The notes beneath the pieces were generated by a model, which saw nothing but the letters and a program-made list of their open reading frames with translations, ran no database searches and was not told the origin of the DNA. Position numbers and translations under genes: made by a program. From positions 20,762,022 through 20,826,021 of the forward strand of contig CAXIPT010000002.1 of NCBI GenBank assembly GCA_964030475.1: a stretch of 64,000 nucleotides of DNA, given 5' to 3'. The stretch is from Tethya wilhelma (taxonomy: Eukaryota; Porifera; Demospongiae; Tethyida; Tethyidae). Shown here piece after piece: positions 1-10,709 of this stretch (positions are counted from its first letter, which is position 1; each line of letters starts with the position of its first letter).

Positions 1-11
1 CTCTCTTGCAG

Positions 12-918
12 TCCATAACTCAAAACTATGCCACTCTGGAGAGCTTCTTGGCAAAATCTTCACTGCACAAGACCAAGCCAACGATTCCATCGTCCTCTCA
101 CTCTGCCTCTAGGCCCCACACAGAACCCGTGAAGTCACAAATCATGATAGTTCCCCACTCAGCTCAAAGCTCTTCCAAACCTTTGAATCCTCTAGCAACT
201 GTCATTCTCTCTAACCCTGTCAAATCAAGCTCCTTCAAACCAGCCATCACAGTGATGAACACTGCCCCTGTGAAGCCACACACTAATGCCACAAGCACTA
301 AAATCACTCCTCCACAGTCTTCTAAGACAGTAGCCATGAAACCCTCTGTGCCATCTTCTCCTAATAGACACACCAAGCCAGCTGGTTCAGCCTCTGGCAA
401 AGCCTCTTATGTGAAACGTAATGCTATTTCTCCAAGTTCTACTAGCCTACCAAAAGCCAAGAAGGCTAAGGTTCAAAGTACATCATTACCAGCTTCAAGA
501 GTGCGAACCATAATGAAGACCAACGTCAAGTCGTCCCACAGCTCCCTCAACATCAGCCAGGAGTCGGTGCAGGTGGTCGGGAGGGCCACTGTGAGTTACT
601 CACACACTGTTAGTCACCCCTTTGATGTAATGTGTTTCTCTGCAGGAGCTGTTCATAGCTGAGTTAGTGAAGTGTGCTCATAAGGCCACCTTGGAGAGTG
701 CACAGAATGAAGTCACATACAATCATTTAGGTACGTCATTGCATGAGTTTGGCTCCAACATTATTGTGTTGATCTACACACACACACATACAGCTAGAGC
801 GGTCCACAAGAGCCCTGATGAAATGAGGTTCCTCCATGACATACTTCCTGAGAAGGTCAAACTGAAGGACTACCTCACCTCCCTCAAGGCCTCTTCCCCA
901 GCTGCCAGGGATGACTAA
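12..918 (+). CDS. CHRAC1: CHRAC1-like histone-fold protein, 3' part
   Basis: Exons 12-590, 646-730 and 794-918 join in frame and give the last 262 residues. A splice acceptor at 10-11 shows that further exons lie upstream of the window. The last ~70 residues form a histone fold like that of the chromatin accessibility complex subunit CHRAC1 (CHRAC-15): LPASRVRTIMK opens helix 1, RATELFIAEL starts the central helix, and EMRFLHDILPEKV closes the fold. CHRAC1 pairs with POLE3 and binds DNA in the ACF/CHRAC nucleosome remodeller. The preceding ~160 residues are Ser/Pro/Lys-rich low complexity. Human CHRAC1 is only about 131 residues, so this long N-terminal tail is unusual. An AATAAA signal lies at 973-978. 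The related POLE4/NF-YC folds are the alternative, but the DILP motif favours CHRAC1. Confidence 0.8.
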
Positions 919-1018
919 TATACCATTACATTGTATAATTATTATATACTACACTTTCTTTTGTAAACTAACAATAAAACTTCATAACTATATTAAATGT
1001 TTAGTACATGTACAGTCT

Positions 1019-1204
1019 ACACTCTCTACAGAAGACTCTCCCACAACAGACCAGCTGCTGAGGGTCCCTAGCAACACAGGTACAGATGAGACATACCAGC
1101 TCATCAGGAGGGGAGAGAACAAACTGATAGTCATAGCCACCAACATCACCACTGACAACATTGGAAGCCATATGAACAAGCAAAAGGGGTGGATCATGTA
1201 CCAC
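1019..1204 (-). CDS. Orphan TRAF-type RING exon
   Basis: The minus strand reads an ATG at 1204 followed by a short leader and the first half of a RING finger (CLIC, then ARDPQQ, then CCGRVFCREC), like the N-terminus of TRAF adaptors. The frame soon runs into the 3' flank of CHRAC1, so the rest of the RING is not here. A TRAF gene on the same strand lies at 1386-2534. Its 5' end is at higher coordinates, so this exon is on the wrong side to be its first exon in the order given. It is either the start of a second TRAF copy or a sign of misassembly near 1018. Confidence 0.5.
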
Positions 1205-1385
1205 AGTTCATGAATATCATCATTTATTCATCATATCAGGATTGTGCATTAAATATTGTACAGTAATATATATTTCCTATGAACTGTTCAACATTACCAC
1301 ACACATGCTCTAATAATTATAAAAAATAAAATAGCTATACAAAATACAAAATGTATTCCTTCAAACTTAAAATTGATATCACAAA

Positions 1386-2534
1386 CTAAGAAAACAGCCA
1401 TTTACGCAATTGCTCGAGACTAGTCATCACCTTGAAATAAAGACAGTCATCTTTCAAATACTGACAGTTCTTGATAGGATTGTAGTTGAGATCAGTGTGG
1501 GCTAAAAATTCTTCATAACCCCATCCAGCTGCTCGTTCTTTGTCACCTACAACCCTTGTTAAACCATCTGTCCTCTCAAACTCAACTGGCTGTACACGGT
1601 GATTTCTATCTCCCAGTTGATTCAGTAGAGAAATGGTCACAGTTCCTGTGAAAGGCCATGAAAGATCGTCATCATTTTGACCTTTCATGAGATGAACATA
1701 AAATGATACATGTGCGTCTTTACCACTTCCCTTTCTATTAGCACACACCTGAATACACATCCTATACCCACCAGGATGTGTGTAGAATGGTTTGCTGTAA
1801 AATTCTGTGTATTTAGTTTTCTGTTCATTGAAATTGTTCATCTTAAAATAAAATGGACAAACTCTACTAATTTCTACCTCCTGTTTTAGTTCTCTAATTG
1901 TTTCCACGGCAATTGGAAAATGCTTCTGAAGATTATTCTCATGTGCTACCATGTCTTTACGAAAAAGACGTCTTTTGCATCCAATTTCAGCGTATTTGCA
2001 GGAAACTATCTCATACTTACACACACTTCTATGTTGATCCAATTCACAGCGGAGTGGTTCGGCAGAACAACCCATTACCGTATTTGGACAAGCCACTTCC
2101 ACTTGTGGGCACTTATCCAGATGATCACCTGTAATATGATCATACGTGCCCTTCTCCTTGCAGTGAGGACATGTATGGATTCTCTTTTGGCAATTACTTT
2201 GTGTGTGATTTTCAAGGTCTTTACGAACGAGTTTTACTCCACATCCTATATTCTCACAATAAACCTCTTCAAACTGGCAGGCAAGACGATGTTGTTTAAG
2301 TTGACATCTCACAATAGACTCACTGCAGCCTGGATTAGAGCAAATAACTGTAACTTGTGGGCAGGTCTTAAGATGGCTGGTTTTCCTCTCATGATATTCA
2401 CCTGTCTCCTTACAATGGGGACACACGTATTGTCGCCTAGGACACTTCTTCAAATGGTCATTTAGGTTTTTACGTAGCATTTTGTTATCTTTCATACAGT
2501 GATTGGGGCACTGGATGAGACCATAGTCACAAGT
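1386..2534 (-). CDS. TRAF-family adaptor: TRAF-type zinc fingers plus MATH domain, 5' end cut by gap
   Basis: One uninterrupted reading frame of about 380 residues. It starts at the assembly gap (N at 2535) and stops at 1386-1388. It holds repeated Cys/His TRAF-type zinc fingers with spacings such as CPHCKETGEYHERKTSHLKTC, then a short helical stretch, then a C-terminal MATH/TRAF domain that begins near VCPFYFKMNNF and ends LKDDCLYFKV. TRAF proteins are cytoplasmic adaptors, often E3 ligases, downstream of TNF and Toll/IL-1 type receptors. The RING that would make it an E3 is missing, because of the gap or the misplaced exon at 1019-1204. A second TRAF tail occurs at 8498-8584, so the locus probably carries several TRAF genes. 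Confidence 0.88.
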   Translation of the reverse strand, partial: TCDYGLIQCPNHCMKDNKMLRKNLNDHLKKCPRRQYVCPHCKETGEYHERKTSHLKTCPQVTVICSNPGCSESIVRCQLKQHRLACQFEEVYCENIGCGVKLVRKDLENHTQSNCQKRIHTCPHCKEKGTYDHITGDHLDKCPQVEVACPNTVMGCSAEPLRCELDQHRSVCKYEIVSCKYAEIGCKRRLFRKDMVAHENNLQKHFPIAVETIRELKQEVEISRVCPFYFKMNNFNEQKTKYTEFYSKPFYTHPGGYRMCIQVCANRKGSGKDAHVSFYVHLMKGQNDDDLSWPFTGTVTISLLNQLGDRNHRVQPVEFERTDGLTRVVGDKERAAGWGYEEFLAHTDLNYNPIKNCQYLKDDCLYFKVMTSLEQLRKWLFS

Positions 2535-2535
2535 N

Positions 2536-2775
2536 ACACACACACATACAGCTAGAGCGGTCCACAAGAGCCCTGATGAAATGAGGTTCCTCCATGACAT
2601 ACTTCCTGAGAAGGTCAAACTGAAGGACTACCTCACCTCCCTCAAGGCCTCTCCCCCAGCTGCCAGGGATGACTAATATACCATTACATTGTATAATTAT
2701 TATATACTACACTTTCTTTTGTAAACTAACAATAAAACTTCATAACTATATTAAATGTTTAGTACATGTACAGTC
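2536..2775 (+). repeat. Near-exact copy of 778-1017 after gap (duplicate CHRAC1 last exon)
   Basis: Directly after the N at 2535, the sequence repeats 778-1017 with an offset of 1758 bp. The copy includes the intron end, the complete CHRAC1 terminal exon (2552-2676), the AATAAA signal and the 3' flank. At least one base differs (TCTTCCCC versus TCTCCCCC). After 2775 it diverges into an A-rich run. This is probably an unmerged allelic contig end rather than a second gene copy. Confidence 0.85.
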
Positions 2776-2848
2776 AAAAAAAAAAAGAAAAAAAAAGATA
2801 AAGTGAAAATAGAGCTGTGAGGTGTAAGGAGGTAATGTGACAGCTGTG

Positions 2849-3361
2849 CTAGTCCTCATCACTATCACTGTTCAACTGTGTGAGGTCATCATCCAGGAGC
2901 TTCATTCTGCTCCCACTACTCCCTGAGGATGACGATGATGTGCCTTGCTCTTCAGAGTTCAGTTCACTCCTAACAAAAGCGCCACTGCCCCCTTGCACCA
3001 TTGTCTCCACCTCTGTGAGTGAAGTGTTGGCACTGGATGAACTGCTGCCACACTCTCCATTGCTGCTGCTGCTGCTAGCCTCTCCTCCTAAGAACTGTTG
3101 AAGTCCTTTCTGCCATGATGGCGTAGGCCATATCTTTATAGGATTCCCGGCTCCTCCGTGTTTGCCCTTCTTCTTCCCACTGCCACCTGAAGGGGAGCTC
3201 ACTCCGCCTCGAGATGGTGCCAGGTTCTTCCTTGGCGCCTTGGCTACAACAGCTGAGTAACAAGCAAATTATGAAGCTGTGAAATAAACTATGTAGAAAG
3301 ATATATGAAACATCTGCTTACCTTTTCTCACTGCAGCGTTGCTAGCTTTTGTTCTGACCAT
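2849..3361 (-). CDS. PCLAF: PCLAF (PCNA-associated factor, PAF15)
   Basis: Exons 3361-3322 and 3252-2849 join in frame to give 147 residues. The N-terminus MVRTKA matches the conserved start of PCLAF/KIAA0101. It is followed by VVAKAPRKNL, as in the vertebrate AARAPRKVL stretch that carries the ubiquitinated lysines. NPIKIWPTPSWQKGLQQFL is a PIP box (QKGLxxFL) in the same context as human NPxCVRPTPKWQKGIGEFF. The C-terminal half is Ser/Gly/Asp/Glu-rich and poorly conserved. PCLAF binds the PCNA clamp in the nucleus and takes part in replication and translesion repair. The gene is divergent to SLC25A32, with 159 bp between their start codons. Confidence 0.85.
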
Positions 3362-3520
3362 CTTTTCTCTCTTTTCTCACCAAGAACAGGTGTCTTTGTT
3401 GTTTACCCGCCAAAATTTCGCGGTTGTCTTATAAAATGCAATGCGCATGCTCAGGATACATTCTAATTACGTAATGAATGACTGGTGCATGCGTGCGTGT
3501 CGACCCTTTACCATCCAGCA
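3362..3520. promoter_or_regulatory. Short divergent intergenic region PCLAF / SLC25A32
   Basis: Only 159 bp separate the ATG of PCLAF (minus) from the first suitable ATG of SLC25A32 (plus). Both promoters must lie here or within the genes. It contains CGCGG and ATGCGCATGC-type sequence but no TATA box that I would call. Confidence 0.45.
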
Positions 3521-3873
3521 ATGGAGAGTGCAGTGAAGAAGGAGGGGACGAATTCTTTTATATCTGGCATCAAATACGAGCACCTGGTAGCGGGAGTAGC
3601 AGGAGGACTGGTGTCCACTCTCATCACACATCCATTTGACCTCATCAAACTGAGGCTGGCAGGTAGGACGGGCAGTGTATGCAAGAATTTCATGGTGACC
3701 TTTGTACCTACCTGTGTGCTGTGCAGTACATGATGGAGTGGAGAAGCTGAACAGGCCCAAGTATCGGGGGCTATTTCACGCCATGAGGTCCATAGTGCGA
3801 GAGGATGGTGTGACAGGGCTGTACAGGGTGAGGCCAGTGTCGCATTGAGTCCTCATAATTATCTCATCTCATC

Positions 3874-3948
<75 letters not shown>

Positions 3949-5384
3949 GGGCCAGTGCTAACGTGGTAGGAGCAGGAGCATCGTGGGGGCTCTATTTCTT
4001 CTTGTAAGTGTGTGCTTCATTGACACAGGCACTGTGTAGATACACTGGCACAGTATGACTATATGCATACTTTTAATATGGCTCCAATGTTTTAATGGCC
4101 ATTACATTCACCCACTCATTGATACCCAGCTACAATGCCTTCAAGTATCACATCCAGAGAGGAGACATCAACCAGCAGCTGAGTGCAGGGGTGCACCTCA
4201 TGTGTGCGTCGTGTGCAGGTATGCCCCTAGTCTCTCTGAACCCCTCTCCACGATGCTCTCCATCTTCCAGGGGTGTTGACGCTGACCCTGGTCAACCCTG
4301 TCTGGGTGGTGAAGACCAGACTGTGCCTCACTAACACTGACGTGGTGCCTGACCACATGAGGTACCGGGGACTGAGGGATGGCCTCCTCAATCTCTACCG
4401 CTACGAGGGCCTGAGGGGTCTCTATAAAGGCTACGTCCCCGGCCTGTTTGGGACCTCCCATGGAGCCATACAGTTCATGGTCTACGAGGAGCTGAGAAAG
4501 ACCTACTGCAACTACTATGGCCTCTCTGTTGCTACCAAACTGGTGAGGTGATGTGACATAGCTCTTGGGCATGGTTTCGTTTTGACTTCACATCTGTGCT
4601 GTATGTCACTGTGTGTGTGTGTGTGTCATGTGATTGTTAATGTTGCCCAGGGGCCTTTAGAGTACATTGTGATGGCAGCAGTGAGTAAAGTGGTTGCCGT
4701 GACAACCACGTACCCCTACCAGGTGGTCAGAGCTAGACTCCAGGTAAGCCAGTACTGACCTCCTCCTCTTGTGCAGCTGGCCATGACACTGCCTTCACTG
4801 CAGGACCAAGAGCAGAGATATGGAGGGATAGTGGATATCATTAGGAAGATCTCAAGGTGAGGGAGCTATCATGGTGGTGACTAGTCTGAGGTGAGGGTCT
4901 CTCATCTCTCTGTGCAGACATGAAGGAGTGAGGGGGTTTTACAAAGGCCTCACAGCCAACCTAACCAAGTAAGCATGCACCTTCCTTCTTGAAGGAACTG
5001 TGTCACTATATGAGTGCTGTTTTGTTACTAAAAATAAAATGCGTGACATTTTATGATGTTCTATGACCTTTTTTTGACGTTTTTTGTTTTGTTTCTAGCA
5101 CGATCTGGGTACCACATCCGGATACTAGCTCCATATGTACGTATATTGTGTATTTGTCAGCAAAAAAAAACAAAAAAAAAACAAAAAAACCCATCATATT
5201 AAACATCACATTTTTTATTCTTGGTAACAAAACAGTGCTTATGTGACACAGTTCCTTTAAGTACTCATGCCCTTCAAACACACACTCTCTCTCTCTCTCT
5301 CCCTCCTCTTTCAGAGTGGTGCCTGCTACTTGTATCACATTTGTAGTCTATGAGTACATGTCAGCCATGTTGCTAGGGAGATAG
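3521..5384 (+). CDS. SLC25A32: Mitochondrial folate/FAD carrier SLC25A32
   Basis: Nine exons (3521-3662, 3727-3827, 3948-4003, 4130-4218, 4271-4542, 4651-4743, 4804-4856, 4918-4968, 5315-5384) stay in frame and encode 308 residues, the usual carrier size. Three carrier repeats are visible, with signatures HPFDLIKLR, NPVWVVKTR and YPYQVVRAR. The stretch GLFGTSHGAIQFMVYEEL and the third repeat DQEQRYGG match the SLC25A32 subfamily closely, including WGLYFFFYNA-type residues after repeat 1. The protein sits in the mitochondrial inner membrane and imports folate and/or FAD. An in-frame ATG 36 bp upstream (3485) could extend the N-terminus. Introns hold a long CT run (3880-3930) and an A-rich stretch near 5160. 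Confidence 0.9.
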
Positions 5385-6292
5385 CATTGGTTGCCATGGT
5401 TACCAACATATCTCACACATATCTTGCACAANAAGTACTTGCATGTGGCCAGCTAGCTAGCCCAGTAGCTAAGCGCTATATATAAAAGCACAAGACAAAC
5501 ACTGACAAAGAAAGCAGAGGGAGCTGAGACAATGAGACACCAGAGCAAAGACAAGTGAGGTGACAGCAAGATGCAGATGGGCATAGTCTGACAACCATAG
5601 ATGAGCTTGGTAGGTAGACTCAATCTCTGGCTACTTTATGCTTTTACTGACTCGTCATGAAACAATACTATGATAATTTAGAGATATTCTTCTTCTCTGT
5701 CTTCTTTCTCTTAAGTTGCTTGGTTGAACATGTCTCAGACTGCTCTTTTTTTCTGCCATGTTATCTCACCAGCTAACCACACAGCATCTAGACTTGCAGC
5801 AGCATTCAACTCTCAGACTGAACAATATTCACCCATTCTCTCAATGTTATCACATCCACACATGCAAGTTTACTAACATGATGTCATCGCCATGAACCTC
5901 ACATTTCAACACCTTATTTTAATTTTAGGCGCTCACGCTCGCCCCCAAATGTCGTAGGCATTTGCTAGTTAAGGGGTAAATAGTTGCTCCAGTGGCACTC
6001 TCGGCGACTACGCCGACAGACAGGCAGTCCTAGTAAATACATTACAGAAAATTTTGCAGATAAAAACTTTCATGGATGGATCTTGATCCGCGAAAACCAC
6101 GAAAGTTAAACCTCGCGAAACTTTCTCGCTATACGGTAAATCACTATGTATTTTATTATGATAAATCCCTTATCGCTATAGTAACAGTGCGAATACCAGG
6201 AAATATCACATGTAAATTGCCTAAGACATTAAACTCCGTACTTGTTCAATATACCTATAGGCAATTGATTCATATTTCCTGATATCATACGG
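5385..6292. other. Intergenic stretch with contig join and repeat remnants
   Basis: No convincing gene. An N at 5432 marks a contig join. About 6078-6146 carries one half of an inverted-repeat element of the CGAAA...TTTCTCGCTATACGGTA type. Its terminal motif ctatacggta is shared with the element at 24024-24232. Confidence 0.5.
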
Positions 6293-7968
6293 CTAATATA
6301 GCGATAAGTATATAATATCAATAGTACCTTTCACAATACTAGCATATGACCCAGATGTACTGGGAGTATTGCTTGAGCTGCGGGAGTCAGATGCTGTCCC
6401 AATCCCAGAATCAGATCCTGTGGCAGCAGGCATTTTAGATAATGAATCATCGTCAATATCACTATCTAGGACATCAGATTCAGTGTCCGAAGCTGAAACA
6501 CGTTTCCGCATTGTTGGATGGGTGTGTTCTGAATCAGAATCAGACCCCAGCAAAGCTTCAGTGTCACTGTAACCCTCTGTATCAGTAGTTTCCTCAGGTT
6601 CAGAGCTGGCAGTGCTGGTGGGATAGTCTTCATCATCAGATTTACTACCTTCGGAATCAGAATCTGACATTGTCATGAATTCATAACCCAAATCTTCATT
6701 CTGTGTGAGTATTGTGGATATAGTGGATCCAGTGGACTCGTGGAGAGTGCTGGCATGGACAACTTTCTTCTTCTTGAAAGATACTGCTGCTCCAGTACTT
6801 TTAGGTTCATAGGGAATGTTAGGAGGTTCTGCAGCAAGGGGGCGTATTAGTGGAACTAGCACTGGTGGCTCATATACTGGTGTGGGTTGTGGAAATTTCA
6901 GTGGTGGTGGTATTTGTTGTGGTTTGGGTGGTGGTGGTTTGGTGGACAAAAACTTTGGATGAATGTAAGGAGTTCTAACTTCTGATTTGCACTCGTAGCA
7001 ATAGAAGGTATCAGTGGCAGTACATCGCTTGTTGAATGAATGGCCACATTTAGTGCACAGGTAGCGACCAATCCCATACTCTTTGTCCCGCGGTAGAGCA
7101 TCATATCTTTCACTGCACTTCTTGCATCTTGACACGGGCTTATTTTTAGGAACCACACGCCACCAAATGTTATCACACGGAGCACAGGCAAACTCCCTCA
7201 GCTCACTTGCACCTGATAAAAGGTTGAACTTGTTCAATGCAGCTTCAGTGAGCAGAAAATGATTCCCTTCTTCCAACAGTTTCTGCTGTTTTGCTTCAGG
7301 CAAAACTTTCATAGCTTCCTGAGAACTCTTAATGACTCTTTCAGTTGGAGCATCTATATACTTTCCCTTTGTCCTCTCCTATACATAAGAGGGGAAAAAA
7401 AAAGGGAGATTGCAATTAGAATTCGAATGTCATTTAGCTATGCATCTTGTTTCTAGTTTGTTTTTTGCTTTGCTTTGTTTGTGTCGGTTTTGTTTTGTCT
7501 TGTTTTGCTGTGTTTTGTCATATAGGCCTATTCCCAGGCCTGATGCCCCCCTAGTATGACATAAAATCTTATACCTTACAAAATTGGCCAACAATGATCC
7601 CTTTAGCTCTATTTACTCCTCCTTTCCCTCCAATCAGCTCAAACCTAACAGTTCCATTTGGCATCACCCGGGACTCTATTGTAGTCTGTGTAGACTGGGC
7701 AACTGATCTGCAAAAAGATCTGATCACATCACCTGGAGCAGGCATCTTGCGGTATTTCTCTCGTAGATCATCATGAGCTACATAGAACAACTACAGGGAA
7801 AAAAAACCATGATAAAACATAAGAACTACGATCAAATAGTCGGCCATTCAAGCCACGGCAAGGATTAATCATTCAAGAGTGATTGTAGAAGTACAGCCCA
7901 CCAAATTATTCCTTTGAGCTGGGACCATTGAATGTAATTATACTGACCTTTTGAGATTTACTGGCCAT
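6293..7968 (-). CDS. SHFL: Shiftless (SHFL / C19orf66) homologue, zinc-ribbon RNA-binding protein
   Basis: Exons 7968-7948, 7790-7575 and 7378-6293 join in frame. The core FACAPCDNIWWRVVPKNKPV, then SRCKKCxERY, then CTKCGHSF and FYCYECK matches human Shiftless (FACSSCDHVWWRRVP, SRCRKCxKRY, CPKCRHNF, CYGCG) without internal gaps of note. The downstream STGSTISTILTQ matches human SSGSTVATCLSQ. The N-terminal exon VAHDDLREKYRKM is consistent with the family. The C-terminal ~130 residues are an acidic Ser/Asp/Glu tail, much longer than in the 291-residue human protein. Human SHFL is an interferon-induced cytoplasmic protein that binds RNA and ribosomes and blocks -1 frameshifting. The true 3' end is uncertain: a possible donor at 6327-6326 could splice to a lost exon. 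Otherwise it ends at the TAG at 6293 (440 residues). Confidence 0.82.
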
Positions 7969-8497
7969 TTTGTTGGTTTCTCAGTACCTATGCTAGTTAC
8001 GCCCAACAATCGCGAAAAATAGGACGCGCGAAAATGTTCAAACTTCTAATGTTCTGCCTGTGGAATGCGAGTATCCAATATCATTCTGATTGTTTAATGG
8101 AGTGATCTCCGTGTCTGTAGTGACAATACAATATTATAGACGCCCGCAATAAATGTATCTTGGCAAAATTTAATAACAATTTAACATAATAATTATTCAC
8201 AATTTACTATTTTGATTACAGTCCTAAACCCAAATTATAGCCCCACACATACCCTAATCCAGATCAACTTGTGACCCAGACTATTTGATCCACCAATCCG
8301 GATTACAACCCATAATTATCCAAATTAGTCAAGTGATTGCTTGCATTGACTCATGAAAATGAAGTAGTCATGTGCCGAATTTCAGAGACTTGCTTTGTTT
8401 TCTTGCTTTTTACTGCACTGCCCATTCCTAATTTCCTACATATACACTTCTCATTTTTATAAAATTTTTACTACTTGTATTAATAGTGTTTCTGAAC

Positions 8498-8584
8498 CTA
8501 ACACATAAGCCATGGTTTGACATTTGGTATGTCAGTATCAACTCTGAAGTACAGACAATCATCTTTCAAGTACTTGCAGTTATT
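8498..8584 (-). CDS. C-terminal fragment of a second TRAF gene, cut by gap
   Basis: From the N at 8585 down to the stop at 8500-8498, the minus strand reads NNCKYLKDDCLYFRVDTD followed by a short tail. This aligns with the end of the MATH domain of the TRAF at 1386-2534 (KNCQYLKDDCLYFKVMTS). It is a paralogue rather than an allele, because the last residues differ strongly. Everything upstream is lost in the gap. Confidence 0.7.
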   Translation of the reverse strand, partial: NNCKYLKDDCLYFRVDTDIPNVKPWLMC

Positions 8585-8585
8585 N

Positions 8586-8825
8586 ATACTTTGGAGGAAA
8601 TTGATCAAAAAGAAACTGAAAGTAATATCGAAAAAAAACAGTACTAGTATAGTATTATTATATCGAATTTAATATTTAATAATTTGATTTTTAACTAATT
8701 TTAATTGTACTTCCTATGCTTTCACGTGTCAAATAAAGTACGACATGTCACAGGCGCCAAGATTAATTTCCTGTCGAAACTGAATATTCGAATTTTGTCA
8801 CCTCTTGACGTGATCAACTCACATC
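8586..8825. other. AT-rich upstream region
   Basis: Between the N at 8585 and the next ATG the sequence is AT-rich and has no coding potential that I can see. It presumably holds the promoter and 5' UTR of the downstream gene. The region 7969-8497 on the other side of the gap is also AT-rich and holds nothing I recognise. Confidence 0.4.
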
Positions 8826-10642
8826 ATGGAAGCAACTAGCCACCATGATAGAAGGCGGCCCAAGTCTTCCCCAGCTGCACGAGATGGATCTACCTCACAA
8901 GTCAGCCGTCGACCAGCCACTGCAGTGAACAACAGTCGCACTCAGCGGAGGACTCTTATTCCAATAGCAAACATCAAAGGTAAGGTGTTTTTAACTGTTT
9001 TATACTCTATAATAATTATTTAAAGTAGATTAATTTGAAGACTTCATAATAATTAGTGGTAGAAGTTCAGTTTATCTCAACAATATTAAAATACTTTTAT
9101 TAACATTGTGCACAGCATCTCAAGAGCCCCCTCAGTCTGCAGCTGGTCAGGACACCCTGCCACAGTCTGCAAGTCGCAGTACATTGAGTCTCAGATCAGA
9201 CACCAGTCTGCTGGGACAGCTGCAAGATGAGATGAAGACACCATTTGATGTAGCTGAGTTAGAGCAGCGGTTCTCCCCCTCCCACAGAGCGAAAGAAGAC
9301 CCCCCACCTTACTGTGAGACTACCCCCATTAGAGGATAGTTAGCACTTGTTGTTATTAACCATAGCTGAGGTGGTGTTAATGACTCACACTCTGCCCTAA
9401 TGCTGCACCTGCTCTCCTTGCAGCTGCTGGTGACTACTCCTACATCCAACACCTCCTGGAGTTGACAGAGGGAGAGACAGACTTTGAATCTGACAAGGAA
9501 ATACCCGACATCTTTGCAAAGGTATGCATCACGTAGCATTGGATTGTTGGCTGTGATAATGATTGTGCCACAAGGATCTCACTCTTCACTCTCTCTCTCT
9601 CTCTCTCTCTCTTTCAGGCAGAGCAGTTGCAACGCTACTCTGATATATCTCAGCTGAAACATGGACTAGCAGATGAAGGGGAGCTGGCCTACCTTGATGA
9701 GTTTGACAGCAGGGCCAAAGATGATGCTCTGATGGTGGGCAAACTCTCAATGGAACAAATAGAGGTATGCTACAACAGACCTTCAATTTCAGCATACACT
9801 ATCAGTATGGATGTGATGACCTTTGTCCTCCTGTAGGCTGAGGAGCAGCGTTTGCAGTCAGAGTACCTGGAGTTCCGAGAGAAAGAAGCAAAGAGACAGA
9901 GAGAACTGCAGGAGGAGATCACAGCCAGGGAGAAGAGAGCTAAGAAAGAAGTGAAGAAAACACTGAGAAGAAGAGAGCGTGCAGCCAAGAAGAAAGAAGT
10001 GAGTTGTTTCATCGTGTCTCTGTTATTAAAATTAATGTGGTGTTTCAAACCACTGTGTGCAATGGATGGCTGAAAGGGTCGGGCTGTGCAGTCATCCATG
10101 ACCAGTAGAAAACGAGTGTTCAAGTCGTTCCACTTGGCTGAGCAGCAGCTGTTGGCTGCCCTCAAGGCCAGGAAGGGAGAGGTCAAGGTAATTTAGGACC
10201 CCGTGATCAATGGACGTGTGTTAAGGTGTTCTCTCTCTCCTGCCAGCTGATGTATGGCCAACTGGAGAGGGCCGATGGCTACTATGGCACTGTGAGGGGC
10301 AGGAGGTGGAGGGTGGACTGGAGGAGGGCACCTCAGCCAGTGCAGATAAAGATCCACACTCTGAGAGGAGTCAGGGACAAGCTGCCAGGTGAGAGGCTGC
10401 TGCTGGCCTGGTGACTCCGTCACAACCATCTTCTTCTCTTCCACAGCCAGTCGATACGTGCTGCTGGTATCATTGTATGACAGGTTAGGGGGCCATGTTC
10501 TTCGATGGTCCAAACTGAGAGGTCAGGAGTGGGGGGCCGTCACACTTCCCCTGGACCATGGGGGACACTACTACAACACTGACATGAAGGTGCAGTGGTT
10601 GAGATATTCTATACGTAGCAATAAATCACTCCTCAATCTCTN

Positions 10643-10709
<67 letters not shown>

